Shown here: positions 43,821 through 53,308 of the stretch, one piece after another
Position numbering within the stretch: the first letter of the stretch is position 1
Layout of the letters: every line of letters begins with the position of its first letter
From: an uncultured Eubacterium sp.
GTDB lineage: Bacteria > Bacillota > Clostridia > Lachnospirales > Lachnospiraceae
Direction of reading: 5' to 3'
NCBI GenBank assembly: GCA_900548465.1
Contig: URKY01000001.1
Span: 124,001-188,000 of the forward strand
Length of the DNA stretch: 64,000 bases
The notes under the pieces: generated by a model
Databases searched by the model: none
What the model was told of the DNA's origin: nothing
The model's input: the letters and a program-made list of their open reading frames with translations, nothing else
Translations under genes and position numbers: made by a program

Positions 43821-43841
43821 AAACAGGGATTTATTTATAAG

Positions 43842-43880
43842 AATCGTGTGTGATTTTGAATCGCGCACGATTTTTATTTT
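43842..43880 (+). terminator. Terminator after the acyl-CoA ligase gene
   Basis: 13-bp stem (43842-43854 with 43860-43872) with two G-T pairs, 5-nt loop, then TTTTATTTT. Confidence 0.8.
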
Positions 43881-43887
43881 ATAAAAA

Positions 43888-43926
43888 GTAAAAATTTTAA
43901 CCTTTTTCGGTCAAAATATTGAGTTG
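43888..43926 (+). promoter_or_regulatory. Shared operator copy 1, before the YesM-type kinase gene
   Basis: This 39-bp element matches 47338-47376 at 35 of 39 bases. Its core is an inverted pair TTAACC-N6-GGTCAA (here with one mismatch to a perfect dyad). It ends on the TTG of the -35 box, the position of an AraC-type activator site. Confidence 0.75.
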
Positions 43927-43952
43927 TGAAAGACAAAGGTATAGGATACTAT
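43924..43952 (+). promoter_or_regulatory. Promoter of the two-component operon
   Basis: TTGTGA (43924-43929), 17-bp spacer, TACTAT (43947-43952). Weak boxes next to the operator suggest activator dependence. Confidence 0.55.
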
Positions 43953-44001
43953 TAGTTAAATAGGAGTATTACGGAATTATAAAAAAGCGGAGTAGAAAAA
44001 A

Positions 44002-45759
44002 GTGAATAATATTATAAAACACTGGAAAAAAGCTAAGATAAGAACGCAGATTATCTTAACGTATGTATTAATTTTGTTAATATCATTTGTAATGACATTT
44101 TCAATGATTAGGGCAGTTAACGACAGATACACAAGAGAAGAGATTGGAAAAGCAGGGGTTCAGACGGTTAGTGTCCTTCAGGGAAATTTAGCATTATTAT
44201 TTGAAAATGTTAAACAACTTTCAACATACATATATTTTGACGATATTGTACAGGATTCTTTAAGACAAATTAATTCAGCCAACATTGATTTAAATTATCA
44301 GAAAAACATAACAAGAAGTCTTTTTAACATGATTTTGTCAGGGGATTATGTTTCAGGGGTATACATATTCGACCAGTATAATAATTATTATAGTTCATAC
44401 AAAAGAACACCTAAAAAAGTAAATAAACAGATTCAGGAAACTAACTGGTACAAAAAAATGCAGAAGGCAGGGGGCAATGGTTTCTTTTACAAGGGAAGTG
44501 ACGGAACAATTGAATATTATGAAGGCAGTAATTATTTGTGCTATGTAAGACAGATTTTAGACAAAAAAGATTATAAGCCGTTGGCTACTTTACTTATTAC
44601 CTTTGATAATACTGTATTACAGAGATATTTTAATCAGGTTAGCGAAGCCTCAAAAAATCAGTTTTATATCGTCGATTCAAAGGGGAATTACGTGATAAAG
44701 CCACAGGATGAAAAAAGAAATTTTGATAAGTATACAAAAATAGCTGAAAGTATTACCGGAGGATATAAAGAAGTAAAAAACGATGGGGAAGAAGGCATTG
44801 TTGCATGTCAGAGCATGGGAATACAGGACTGGAAACTTGTAGGCGTCTTTTCAATTGATGATATTACGTCCATAGCACCATATTACTCTACGATTATTGC
44901 AATAATTATGGCAATCAACATTATTTTTGTATTTTTGTGCTCAACATTACTTACATATTTAATTTTCAAGCCTTTAAGAAAAATCGAAGAGCATATGCAG
45001 ATAGTGGAAAACGGGGAATTTATAACAATGCCTGTTGACGACAATGAAAATGAAATAACGAATCTGAGAAAGGTTTTTAACCATATGATTTTATCGGTTA
45101 AAGAGTTGATGCACAGAGTAAAAGAAGAGGAACGGATTATTGCCAAGGGAAAACTGGATATAATTTATGCTCAAATAAATCCTCATTTTCTATACAATAC
45201 GTTAGATGCAATTTCTGCGTTAACTTTAATGGAGGAAAATGAAAAATGCTTCCAGATGATACAGGCTTTGGGAAATTTCTATAGAAACAGCTTAAACAGT
45301 GGACTGGATTATATAAGTGTAGAGGATGAAATAAACAGTATTAAGAGTTATATCACCATATTGAACACCAGATATGAAAATCAAATTGCAGTTAGTTATG
45401 ATGTGGAAGAATCAATAAAAAAGGAAAAAGTTTTAAAACTGTTGCTTCAGCCTTTGGTAGAAAATGCCGTACATCATGGGTTAAATGGTGAGGAAGGCAA
45501 TATTGAAATTAAAGTGTTTGAGCAGGAGGACGAAATAATATTTATCGTGTCAGACGATGGAGTGGGAATGAGCGATGAAAAGATAAAAGATATACTTGAA
45601 GGAAAAACTGTTACAGGAAAGTCAGGTTTTGGTTTGTATAGTTTAATACAAAGAATAAAGCTTATTTATGAAATAGAAGACCCAATGATTATTCAGAGTG
45701 AAGTAGGGGTAGGAACGGAGATAATAGTTACAGTTAAAAAAATTAAAGTGGAGAAATGA
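44002..45759 (+). CDS. YesM-type sensor histidine kinase
   Basis: Membrane sensor of the LytS/YesM group that controls a neighbouring sugar ABC importer. The 585-residue product has a span at about 14-35, a large extracellular sensor (about 36-290, Cache-like), a second span at about 295-318, a HAMP domain, the phosphoacceptor His395 in INPHFLYNTLDAIS and a C-terminal ATPase (PLVENAVHHGL, SDDGVGM). GTG 44002 is the start. Its response regulator follows after 3 bp. Confidence 0.92.
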   Translation: MNNIIKHWKKAKIRTQIILTYVLILLISFVMTFSMIRAVNDRYTREEIGKAGVQTVSVLQGNLALLFENVKQLSTYIYFDDIVQDSLRQINSANIDLNYQKNITRSLFNMILSGDYVSGVYIFDQYNNYYSSYKRTPKKVNKQIQETNWYKKMQKAGGNGFFYKGSDGTIEYYEGSNYLCYVRQILDKKDYKPLATLLITFDNTVLQRYFNQVSEASKNQFYIVDSKGNYVIKPQDEKRNFDKYTKIAESITGGYKEVKNDGEEGIVACQSMGIQDWKLVGVFSIDDITSIAPYYSTIIAIIMAINIIFVFLCSTLLTYLIFKPLRKIEEHMQIVENGEFITMPVDDNENEITNLRKVFNHMILSVKELMHRVKEEERIIAKGKLDIIYAQINPHFLYNTLDAISALTLMEENEKCFQMIQALGNFYRNSLNSGLDYISVEDEINSIKSYITILNTRYENQIAVSYDVEESIKKEKVLKLLLQPLVENAVHHGLNGEEGNIEIKVFEQEDEIIFIVSDDGVGMSDEKIKDILEGKTVTGKSGFGLYSLIQRIKLIYEIEDPMIIQSEVGVGTEIIVTVKKIKVEK

Positions 45760-45762
45760 TGT

Positions 45763-47313
45763 ATGTTAAATGTATTATTGGTTGATGATGAAAAGTTAGA
45801 AAGAGTTTTAATCCGCAAAGGATATAATTGGGAAGAGAGCGGCTTTAATATTGTGGGAGAGGCTGCATCAGGGAAGGATGCATTAGAGTATATGGCTTAC
45901 CACAAGGTTGATATTGTAGTTACAGATATTAACATGCCGGGAATGGACGGATTACAATTTACGGAAAAGCTATTACAAAAATATCCTAAATGCAGAGTAG
46001 TAATCGTAACAGGATTCAGGGAATTTGAGTATGCAAGAAGAGCAGTAAAGTTAGGGGTGGATGAATTTCTTTTAAAACCTATTAACATAAATGAACTTAG
46101 TGAAATCATGGCCAAAATTAAGGAGGAAATTAAGAAGGTTAATGAGGAGGAATCCAAAGTTGCACAGTTAAAAGAAAGTGTGGAAAAAAATTATGATGTC
46201 TTAAGAGAGAGTTTTCTCCTTAGATTGGTAGAAAATCGTATAGGAGAAGGGGATGCAACGAAAAAACTTGAGACATACAATTGTAATGAATTATTAGAGG
46301 GCTGTGTTTGTATAAACATAAAAATCAAAGATGCACAGGAAAACCAAAATTATAAAAAAGTATATGAGTGTATACAGGAACAAAACAATAATAACACTAT
46401 TACATTTATACATTTTATGCATAACATTGTTATCTTTTTTGTAAAAACAGATGTAAATAAATGTATAGAGTATGCTAATGATTTACATACGAAATTAAAC
46501 AATATGGGAATAGCGGCAACGATAGGTGTTAGTGATGAAAACAAAGATTTTAATGGTATTTCAGCAGCCTATAGTCAGGCAAATAAAGCAATAGGTGTTT
46601 CAGTATTATTGGGAAGAAACAAAGTTGTTACTTTTTCTGAATATCAGGAAATAATGGAAAAAAGTAATTCTAAAAAAGAAATAAATTGGGATGAATTTTC
46701 TGACGCAATAATTAATTGCAGAAGGGAAGAGGTACTAAAATATATTTCCGATTATATGGAAATAATTAAGGCTGAAAAGATACCCGATGAGGAATATTTG
46801 AAACTTATGGCAATGACGATAATAATGAGAGCAAGTTCAACATTAAATAAATATGGAACTAACATATATCAATTGGCAAGCGAGGAAGAAGTATTTCATA
46901 ATGTAAGAGAAATCAGAAGTATGACTGGTACATCAGAGTGTGTAATAAAGTACATTAAACAGGTTTGCGATTATCACGAAAAAAAGCGATCAGGAAAGAG
47001 AACAAATGTAATTAAAGACGCATTAGATTATGTTAACAGAAATCTTTATAATCAGGATCTTTCATTGAAAAAAGTCGCTACGGATCTGTACATAAATGAT
47101 AGCTACTTAAGCAGGGAATTTAAGAAGACATATGGAATAAGTTTTATAGAATACATATCTGAAAAAAGAATAGAGGCAAGCAAAAAACTTTTAAAAGAAA
47201 CAGATTTAAGAGTGTATGAGGTTGCTGAAAAAATAGGATTTAAGGATTCACATTATTTCTGTATCTGCTTTAAAAAGCAGACAGGAAAAACAATAAGAGA
47301 ATATAGAAATTAG
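45763..47313 (+). CDS. YesN-type response regulator with AraC DNA-binding domain
   Basis: Cytoplasmic partner of the kinase upstream. Residues 1-120 form a receiver (phosphoacceptor Asp55 in VVTDINMPGMDG), 140-390 a linker domain of the YesN type, and 415-516 an AraC double HTH (LSLKKVATDLYINDSYLSR; VYEVAEKIGFKDSHYFCICF). It is expected to activate the downstream importer genes and, from the shared operator, its own operon. Start is ATG 45763, 3 bp after the kinase stop. Confidence 0.92.
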   Translation: MLNVLLVDDEKLERVLIRKGYNWEESGFNIVGEAASGKDALEYMAYHKVDIVVTDINMPGMDGLQFTEKLLQKYPKCRVVIVTGFREFEYARRAVKLGVDEFLLKPININELSEIMAKIKEEIKKVNEEESKVAQLKESVEKNYDVLRESFLLRLVENRIGEGDATKKLETYNCNELLEGCVCINIKIKDAQENQNYKKVYECIQEQNNNNTITFIHFMHNIVIFFVKTDVNKCIEYANDLHTKLNNMGIAATIGVSDENKDFNGISAAYSQANKAIGVSVLLGRNKVVTFSEYQEIMEKSNSKKEINWDEFSDAIINCRREEVLKYISDYMEIIKAEKIPDEEYLKLMAMTIIMRASSTLNKYGTNIYQLASEEEVFHNVREIRSMTGTSECVIKYIKQVCDYHEKKRSGKRTNVIKDALDYVNRNLYNQDLSLKKVATDLYINDSYLSREFKKTYGISFIEYISEKRIEASKKLLKETDLRVYEVAEKIGFKDSHYFCICFKKQTGKTIREYRN

Positions 47314-47337
47314 TTAAAAAGAGGTTAGAAATTTTTT

Positions 47338-47376
47338 GTAAAATTTTTAACCTTTTTTGGTCAAAATATTAAATTG
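47338..47376 (+). promoter_or_regulatory. Shared operator copy 2, before the sugar-binding protein gene
   Basis: Second copy of the 39-bp element at 43888-43926 (35 of 39 identical). It carries TTAACC-N6-GGTCAA and ends on the TTG of the -35 box of the importer promoter. Confidence 0.75.
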
Positions 47377-47402
47377 AGATAGGGGTGGCACTAAAGTATA
47401 CT
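47374..47402 (+). promoter_or_regulatory. Promoter of the sugar ABC importer
   Basis: TTGAGA (47374-47379), 17-bp spacer, TATACT (47397-47402). Confidence 0.65.
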
Positions 47403-47432
47403 TTTAGTATAAAAATTTGAGGAGGAGACAAA

Positions 47433-48752
47433 ATGAGAAAAAATTTCTTAAAAAAAGTGCTGGCGGTTACGTTAGCATCAACAATGGCATTCTCAATGGT
47501 AGGATGCGGAAACAGTGATAGTAAGAGCAAGGACGAAGGAAAAAAGAGTGACGGGACTATCACATTAAATGTATGGCATCAGTGGTCAAATGATACAAAT
47601 GAACTTAAGGGCAGATATGAAGAAGCTGTTAAGGCTTACGAAAAAGAAAACCCTAATGTAAAAATCAAGACAGAAACATTGGACACAGAGGCATACAAAA
47701 CAAAAATTAATGCTGAATTTGCAGGAGATGCAAAGGGTATTGATGTATTCTATTGGTGGGGTGCAGGCACAGCTAAGAAATTAGTTGATGCAGGAAAGGT
47801 AATGGCATTAGATAACTATTTAACAGATGATGTTAAATCAAAAATGGTAGAAGGATCAACATCAGCTTTTGAATATGACGGAAAATTATATTCAGTACCA
47901 ATGTTTTCATGGTATATGACGTTATTCTGCAACAAGGCATTGTTTGATAAGGCAGGAGCAAAACTTCCTGAAACATATGATGAGTTAGTAGATGCGGTTA
48001 AGAAGTTAAAAACTATTGACGGAGTTACACCAATGGCAGCAGGAGCAAAGGACGGTTGGAATGCAGCTTTTGTATATCAGGCATTAGCTTTAAGAGAAGT
48101 TGGAGCTACAGGTGTTAACGAAATGTTATCAGGAAAGAAAGAGTTTGGAGACGAAGGATATAAGAAGGCAGCACAGAAAGTAGCTGATTTATACAAAATG
48201 GGTGCATTTGGAGAAAATCCATTAGAACAGGGCAATGATGATGCAAATGCAGCATTTGAAAACGGTAAAGCAGCAATGAGAATTATGGGTAGCTGGTTTG
48301 CAAACAATGTATATACAGATAAAGCAGCAACAGTTAAGCCTGAAGAAGTTGTAGCATTAAAGATACCTACAATCTCTGACGGAAAGGGTGAAGCATCTGA
48401 TTACTGTGGTGGTTATGTTGAGTCATTCTGGGTTAACAACAATACTAAGTATAAAGAAGAAGCAGCAAAATTCTGTATCTATATTAATGAAAAAATGGGT
48501 GTTGCATCATATGAAACAGGTTCAGGTTTTAGCGGATGGACAACTAAGGCAGATGAAAGCAAGTTAAATCCATTATTTATCCAGATTAAGGATTTATTAG
48601 CACAGGGAAAACAGGGTGTTCTTGCATGGGATACATCTTTAGAAGCAGAACCTGCAGCAGTTCATAATGAACAGGTACAGACATTATTTGCAGACGGTGC
48701 AGATATAAATGCATTTATTGATGAACATAAAGCAGCAATTAACGGCAAATAA
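47433..48752 (+). CDS. Sugar ABC transporter substrate-binding lipoprotein
   Basis: Family 1 extracellular solute-binding protein. The lipobox SMVGC places the lipidated Cys at residue 25 after a signal peptide; ITLNVWHQWSND at about 43 is the typical mature start, and VYQALALREVG with GSWFANNVY (about 285) matches carbohydrate-binding members. Length 439. GGAGGAG precedes ATG 47433. It is the first gene of a three-gene importer with two permeases. The sugar is unknown; YesM/YesN control is often linked to plant oligosaccharides (family knowledge). Confidence 0.92.
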   Translation: MRKNFLKKVLAVTLASTMAFSMVGCGNSDSKSKDEGKKSDGTITLNVWHQWSNDTNELKGRYEEAVKAYEKENPNVKIKTETLDTEAYKTKINAEFAGDAKGIDVFYWWGAGTAKKLVDAGKVMALDNYLTDDVKSKMVEGSTSAFEYDGKLYSVPMFSWYMTLFCNKALFDKAGAKLPETYDELVDAVKKLKTIDGVTPMAAGAKDGWNAAFVYQALALREVGATGVNEMLSGKKEFGDEGYKKAAQKVADLYKMGAFGENPLEQGNDDANAAFENGKAAMRIMGSWFANNVYTDKAATVKPEEVVALKIPTISDGKGEASDYCGGYVESFWVNNNTKYKEEAAKFCIYINEKMGVASYETGSGFSGWTTKADESKLNPLFIQIKDLLAQGKQGVLAWDTSLEAEPAAVHNEQVQTLFADGADINAFIDEHKAAINGK

Positions 48753-48773
48753 TTAGTAGAGGTAGGTAGTGTT

Positions 48774-49658
48774 ATGGATAAAATGCTTGGAAATAAAAAA
48801 TACATAATAATTTTCATATTACCGGCGCTACTTTTATTTATAGGATTTACTCTAATCCCATTGGTAACATCGGGAGTATACAGCTTTTTCGAATACAATG
48901 GGATTGGAAGCAAATCGTTTATTGGAATAAAAAACTATATAGAATTGTTTACTAAAGACAGGTATTTTCCACTTGCAGTAAAAAATTCTTTAATATTAGT
49001 GGCAGCATCTTTATTTATTCAGTTGCCAATATCATTAACATTAGCCTTGGTGTTATCAAAAGGTGTAAAAGGAGATAATTTCTTTAGAACTGTATATTTT
49101 ATACCGGTTGTAATATCAAGTATGGTTATTGGACAATTGTGGCTTAAAATGTTTAACAGTGATTATGGTGTAATAAACACAATAATAAGACATTTTATAC
49201 CGGGATATGAACACTCATGGCTTACAAAAAATGCATTTATGACTGTGTTAATTCCATCTGTATGGCAATACATAGGTTATCACATGATTATTTTTTACGC
49301 GGGAATTAAGTCAATTTCAACGGATTACTATGAGGCAGCACAGATTGATGGGGCATCAACATGGCAGATTTATAGAAAAATTACTTTGCCTTTGCTTGTT
49401 CCCGTAATAAAGACATGTGTAATCTTTGCTATTACAGGTTCTTTAAGAGCTTTTGATTTAGTGTATGTAATGACAGGAGGAGGACCGAATCATGTAAGTG
49501 AGGTTCCAGCCACATTAATGTACAACAATTTGTTTAGAAAAGGATTATATGGTTATGGAAGTGCCCAGGCATTTTTCATAGTAATAGAATGTCTGATATT
49601 TACATTTATAGTAAGCAGATTGTTTAAAAAATCAGAAAAAAATGTTTCGGCAGTATAG
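48774..49658 (+). CDS. Sugar ABC transporter permease, UgpA/MalF-type
   Basis: Inner-membrane subunit of the carbohydrate importer, 294 residues and six spans. The ATPase-contacting EAA loop reads YYEAAQIDGASTWQIYRKIT (about 184-203). It begins 21 bp after the binding-protein gene and is followed after 9 bp by the second permease. Confidence 0.93.
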   Translation: MDKMLGNKKYIIIFILPALLLFIGFTLIPLVTSGVYSFFEYNGIGSKSFIGIKNYIELFTKDRYFPLAVKNSLILVAASLFIQLPISLTLALVLSKGVKGDNFFRTVYFIPVVISSMVIGQLWLKMFNSDYGVINTIIRHFIPGYEHSWLTKNAFMTVLIPSVWQYIGYHMIIFYAGIKSISTDYYEAAQIDGASTWQIYRKITLPLLVPVIKTCVIFAITGSLRAFDLVYVMTGGGPNHVSEVPATLMYNNLFRKGLYGYGSAQAFFIVIECLIFTFIVSRLFKKSEKNVSAV

Positions 49659-49667
49659 GAGGGCGCA

Positions 49668-50498
49668 ATGAAGAAGAAAAAAATTACAGGCAAAGTAAAA
49701 TTTATAATACTTTTGTTAATTGCTTTGACTCAGTTGTTTCCTTTATACTGGCTTATAACATTTTCATTAAAAGGTAATGCGGAAATATTTGGTGAAAATG
49801 TAATAGGACTTCCAAAAGTGTGGAGATGGGACAACTATATAACTGCATTAGGTTCATCCAATTTAATAAGATATTTCTTAAATTCAGTTCTTTATTCAGT
49901 AGTAACAGTAGTTGTTGCGGGAATTATTTCATCAATGGCAGCATATGCCATTGCCAGAATGAAATGGAAATTTAGCAATGCTGTATATGGATTGTTTATG
50001 ATAGGAATAATGATTCCGGCACAGGCAGCGTTGTTGCCGTTGTTCCAAATATTGGATAAAATAGGATTGAAGGGTGGATATTTGGGATTGATGATTCCAT
50101 ATATTGCAGGAGCTCTTCCTATGAGCATTATGATTTTAGTAGGATTCTATAGAGGAATACCAAGAGAGATGGAGGAGGCTGCATACATTGATGGTTGTGG
50201 AATATTCAAATGTTTTATACAGATAATATTCCCAATGGTTAAACCGGCTATTGCAACGGCTTCGATATTTACATTTTTGGGAACCTGGAATGAATTAATG
50301 TTAGCAAATACATTTGTTGACAGCGATAAATATAGGACACTTCCTGTAGGAATAATGTCCCTTGCAGGTCAGTATTCTACAGAGTGGGGCTTAATAGGAG
50401 CAGGAATGGTTATAGCAACATTACCTACGATTATTATTTATTTCTTTTTAAGCAAACAGGTACAGGAAAGCCTTGTAGTTGGAGCAGTAAAAGGGTGA
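49668..50498 (+). CDS. Sugar ABC transporter permease, UgpE/MalG-type
   Basis: Second permease of the importer, 276 residues and six spans, with EAA loop MEEAAYIDGCGIFKCFIQI (about 168-186). GGAGG precedes ATG 49668. No ATP-binding gene follows, so the importer probably uses a shared MsmX-like ATPase from elsewhere, as is common for CUT1 systems in Firmicutes. A terminator follows. Confidence 0.93.
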   Translation: MKKKKITGKVKFIILLLIALTQLFPLYWLITFSLKGNAEIFGENVIGLPKVWRWDNYITALGSSNLIRYFLNSVLYSVVTVVVAGIISSMAAYAIARMKWKFSNAVYGLFMIGIMIPAQAALLPLFQILDKIGLKGGYLGLMIPYIAGALPMSIMILVGFYRGIPREMEEAAYIDGCGIFKCFIQIIFPMVKPAIATASIFTFLGTWNELMLANTFVDSDKYRTLPVGIMSLAGQYSTEWGLIGAGMVIATLPTIIIYFFLSKQVQESLVVGAVKG

Positions 50499-50531
50499 TA
50501 CAGTAAATAACTTAAAATACATTAATAATAT

Positions 50532-50579
50532 AAGGCTACGGTTAGTTAATTTTTATGAGAAACTAGCTGTGGCTTTTTT
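50532..50579 (+). terminator. Terminator after the sugar importer operon
   Basis: 16-bp stem with four G-U pairs (50532-50547 with 50561-50576), 13-nt loop, T tract. Confidence 0.8.
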
Positions 50580-50634
50580 ATGTGAAAAAAATTCAGGAAC
50601 ACAAATATTAATGAAGCCTGTAAAAATCTTCATT

Positions 50635-50648
50635 AAATCTTAAGATTT
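50635..50648. repeat. 14-bp palindrome AAATCTTAAGATTT
   Basis: Perfect palindrome about 78 bp before the YfhO remnant. Related CTTAAG sites occur before the sortase gene (24719-24728) and before dltA (55223-55228). Confidence 0.5.
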
Positions 50649-50725
50649 TTCTTCTAATTTGTTTTGCATTAAAAGTTAATATATTTCCAGTGATTGAAAA
50701 AGTTTTTATGGAGAGAATTTTTAAT

Positions 50726-51276
50726 ATGAAAACAAGATTAATTAGGGAATATAGGAAAAAAATATACTTTATAGGTGTGTATTCAATTATATTTGTAGCG
50801 CTTGCATTAGTTCTGGACAGAATTTTTGTGGCGGAAAATAAGACATTTATTTGGGGGATTGACGGACTTTTATGAATGGTTTCTCTTATGTAACAATGAG
50901 ATTTAGTTATGGAATGGCACTTCTGTTGGCGGTAATGGTGGCGTTTGCAATAGAAAAACTTAAAACAAATACTTTAACTAATGTAAAAATTGAAACCAAC
51001 AAAATTACGGGAAAAATAAGCACAAAAGAAAAGCGAATCCTGCAGCTTTCACTTCCATATAGTAAAGGCTATTCAGTATATGTGGACGGAAAAAGGGTAA
51101 AGACATTTACATCCGGTATAGGATATCTGGGAGTGGGATTAGAAAAAGGAACCCACAGCGTTGAAGTGAAATATGTTACCTATGGAATAATTCCAGCAGC
51201 AACGGTCAGTGTTGTGGCAAATTTACTCTTTATTTTACAATTATTTATGGACAGAAAACGTAAACAGAAAATGTGA
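50726..51276 (+). pseudogene. Decayed YfhO-family membrane protein gene
   Basis: Pieces of one large membrane protein remain. The first frame (50726-50875) reads KTRLIREYRKKIYF with one span and ends at FIWGIDGLL, like the N-terminus of YfhO proteins. An overlapping second frame (50872-51276) begins NGFSYVTMRFSYGMALLLA, which resembles a mid-protein YfhO segment, and then jumps to a C-terminal segment (LSLPYSKGYSVYVDGK, GTHSVEVKYV, final span). A full YfhO has roughly 800 residues or more, so most of the middle has been lost by at least two deletions, one of which causes a frame change. YfhO proteins act in envelope glycosylation in other Firmicutes. Confidence 0.75.
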
Positions 51277-51298
51277 CAAAAAACGTCAAAAAAAACTA

Positions 51299-51327
51299 TT
51301 GACATAGACCACCTAAAATTATATATA
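51299..51327 (+). promoter_or_regulatory. Promoter of the polyamine transport operon
   Basis: TTGACA (51299-51304), 17-bp spacer, TATATA (51322-51327), 23 bp after the pseudogene. Confidence 0.7.
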
Positions 51328-51382
51328 AATTGTGTACCAAAAGACAATTTGTATATAAGTAGAAGCTAAAGTGGAGATGTCA

Positions 51383-52426
51383 ATGGAAAAGAAAATTATA
51401 GAGCTAAATAATTTGTCAAAAAATTTTGGGGATAATCAGGTTCTTAAGGGAATTGATTTAAACATATATGAAAATGAATTTTTAACATTATTAGGACCCA
51501 GTGGCTGCGGAAAGACTACGATTCTTCGAATAATTGGGGGATTTGAGACACCAAGCCACGGACAGGTTTTGTTTGAGGGAAAGGATATTACTAAGGTTCC
51601 GGCTTACAAAAGGGAAGTTAATACGGTATTTCAGAAATATGCACTATTTCCTTTCCTAAATGTATATGATAACGTGGCGTTCGGATTAAATATCAAAAAA
51701 GAGGACAAATCAGTAATAGACAAAAAAGTTAAAAACATGCTGGAACTTGTAGGACTTAAAGGTTTTGAAAAGCGTGATGTAACAAGTCTGTCCGGAGGAC
51801 AGCAGCAGAGAGTGGCAATTGCAAGAGCTCTGGTAAATGAACCTAAGGTTTTACTTTTAGATGAACCACTTGCGGCTCTTGATGCAAAACTTCGAAAGGG
51901 AATGCAGTCAGAACTTAAAAAAATTCAAAAGGAAGTGGGAATTACATTTATATTTGTAACTCATGATCAGGAAGAGGCCCTTTCAATGTCGGACACAATT
52001 GTTGTAATGAATGACGGCATTATCCAGCAGATTGGGACGCCTATGGATATATATAACGAACCTCAAAACAGGTTTGTGGCAAGCTTTATTGGAGAGTCAA
52101 ACATAATTGAGGGTATTATGCTAAAGGACTGCCTTGTTGAGTTTGACGGTGTACAGTGGGAATGTGTTGATAAAGGATTTAAGGACAATGAAAACATTGA
52201 GGTAGTGCTTAGACCGGAGGATATGGTAATAGTTCCTGCTGATGAAGGAAAAGTTTTGGGGGAGATTGTTTCCAAAGTATTTATGGGAGTGCATTATGAA
52301 TATGTTGTAAAAACGAAAACAAGAGATTACAAGGTGCATACAACCAAAAATCTTGAGATGGGAACGGTAATAGGACTGACAATTGATCCATTTGACATTC
52401 AGGTAATGCACAAGATGGACAACTAG
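51383..52426 (+). CDS. potA: Spermidine/putrescine ABC transporter ATP-binding protein
   Basis: Energises polyamine import. The 347-residue product has Walker A GPSGCGKT at 38-45, signature LSGGQQQR near 136, Walker [13 protein letters not shown] near 154 and a C-terminal TOBE domain (about 260-347, VVLRPEDM). The open frame starts at GTG 51371, but ATG 51383 is better spaced from GGAG. It is the first gene of potA-potB-potCD. Confidence 0.93.
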   Translation: MEKKIIELNNLSKNFGDNQVLKGIDLNIYENEFLTLLGPSGCGKTTILRIIGGFETPSHGQVLFEGKDITKVPAYKREVNTVFQKYALFPFLNVYDNVAFGLNIKKEDKSVIDKKVKNMLELVGLKGFEKRDVTSLSGGQQQRVAIARALVNEPKVLLLDEPLAALDAKLRKGMQSELKKIQKEVGITFIFVTHDQEEALSMSDTIVVMNDGIIQQIGTPMDIYNEPQNRFVASFIGESNIIEGIMLKDCLVEFDGVQWECVDKGFKDNENIEVVLRPEDMVIVPADEGKVLGEIVSKVFMGVHYEYVVKTKTRDYKVHTTKNLEMGTVIGLTIDPFDIQVMHKMDN

Positions 52427-52477
52427 CCTGTAAACTTTAGTATCAGTGCCGAAGATAACGGTAGAACGGAGATTATT

Positions 52478-53308
52478 ATGCATCATTATAAAGGATTGGT
52501 GAAACCTTATGTGTTATGGTCATTCTTACTTATAGCACTTCCCCTTGTGCTTATAGTACTTTATTCCATTACTACAGGGGATAATTCACTGTTAACAATA
52601 CATCTTACATTGGATAACTTTAAGAAAATATCAGACCCGGTATACTTAAGCGTATTTGTGAAGTCTCTTGAAATGGGACTTATTACAACGGTGATTTGCC
52701 TGGTACTTGCTTACCCAATGGCATTTTTTATATCAAAATTTAATGAAGAGGCACAGAGTATTCTTATACTTTTGGTTACAATTCCTATGTGGATAAATAC
52801 CCTGCTTAGAACGTATGCATGGATTAGTCTGCTGTCTGATAACGGAATTGTTAATTCCATATTAAAGGCTATAGGACTAAATCCCGTTAATATGATGTAC
52901 ACTAATTTTTCAGTATTAATGGGACTGATATGTGACCTGTTACCATTTATGGTTATTCCAATACATACGTCGCTGGCAAAGATGGACTATTCTTTAGTTG
53001 AGGCAGCCGGTGATCTTGGAGCAGGAAAAATTAAGACATTTACAAAAGTTATTTTAAAACTGTCTCTGCCGGGAGTGATTAACGGAGTAACTATGGTATT
53101 TTTGCTTTCAATATCATCCTTCGTAATCCCGGTACTTCTTGGAGGACATCAGTTTGTACTTATTGGTAATTTAATTGAAAATCAGTTTATATCTGTGGGA
53201 GACTGGAATTTCGGAAGTGCAATATCCGTATTGCTTGCCATAATAATTCTGGCGATGATGGGTGTCATGAAAAAAATTGACCCGGATGACAATGGAGGTG
53301 AAAGATGA
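52478..53308 (+). CDS. potB: Spermidine/putrescine ABC transporter permease PotB
   Basis: Inner-membrane subunit with six spans, 276 residues. The EAA loop is LVEAAGDLGAGKIKTFTKVI (about 170-189), typical of the PotB/PotC group, and WINTLLRTYAWISLL (about 107-121) is the usual PotB segment. The last four bases overlap potCD (ATGA), so the two are coupled. Confidence 0.93.
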   Translation: MHHYKGLVKPYVLWSFLLIALPLVLIVLYSITTGDNSLLTIHLTLDNFKKISDPVYLSVFVKSLEMGLITTVICLVLAYPMAFFISKFNEEAQSILILLVTIPMWINTLLRTYAWISLLSDNGIVNSILKAIGLNPVNMMYTNFSVLMGLICDLLPFMVIPIHTSLAKMDYSLVEAAGDLGAGKIKTFTKVILKLSLPGVINGVTMVFLLSISSFVIPVLLGGHQFVLIGNLIENQFISVGDWNFGSAISVLLAIIILAMMGVMKKIDPDDNGGER

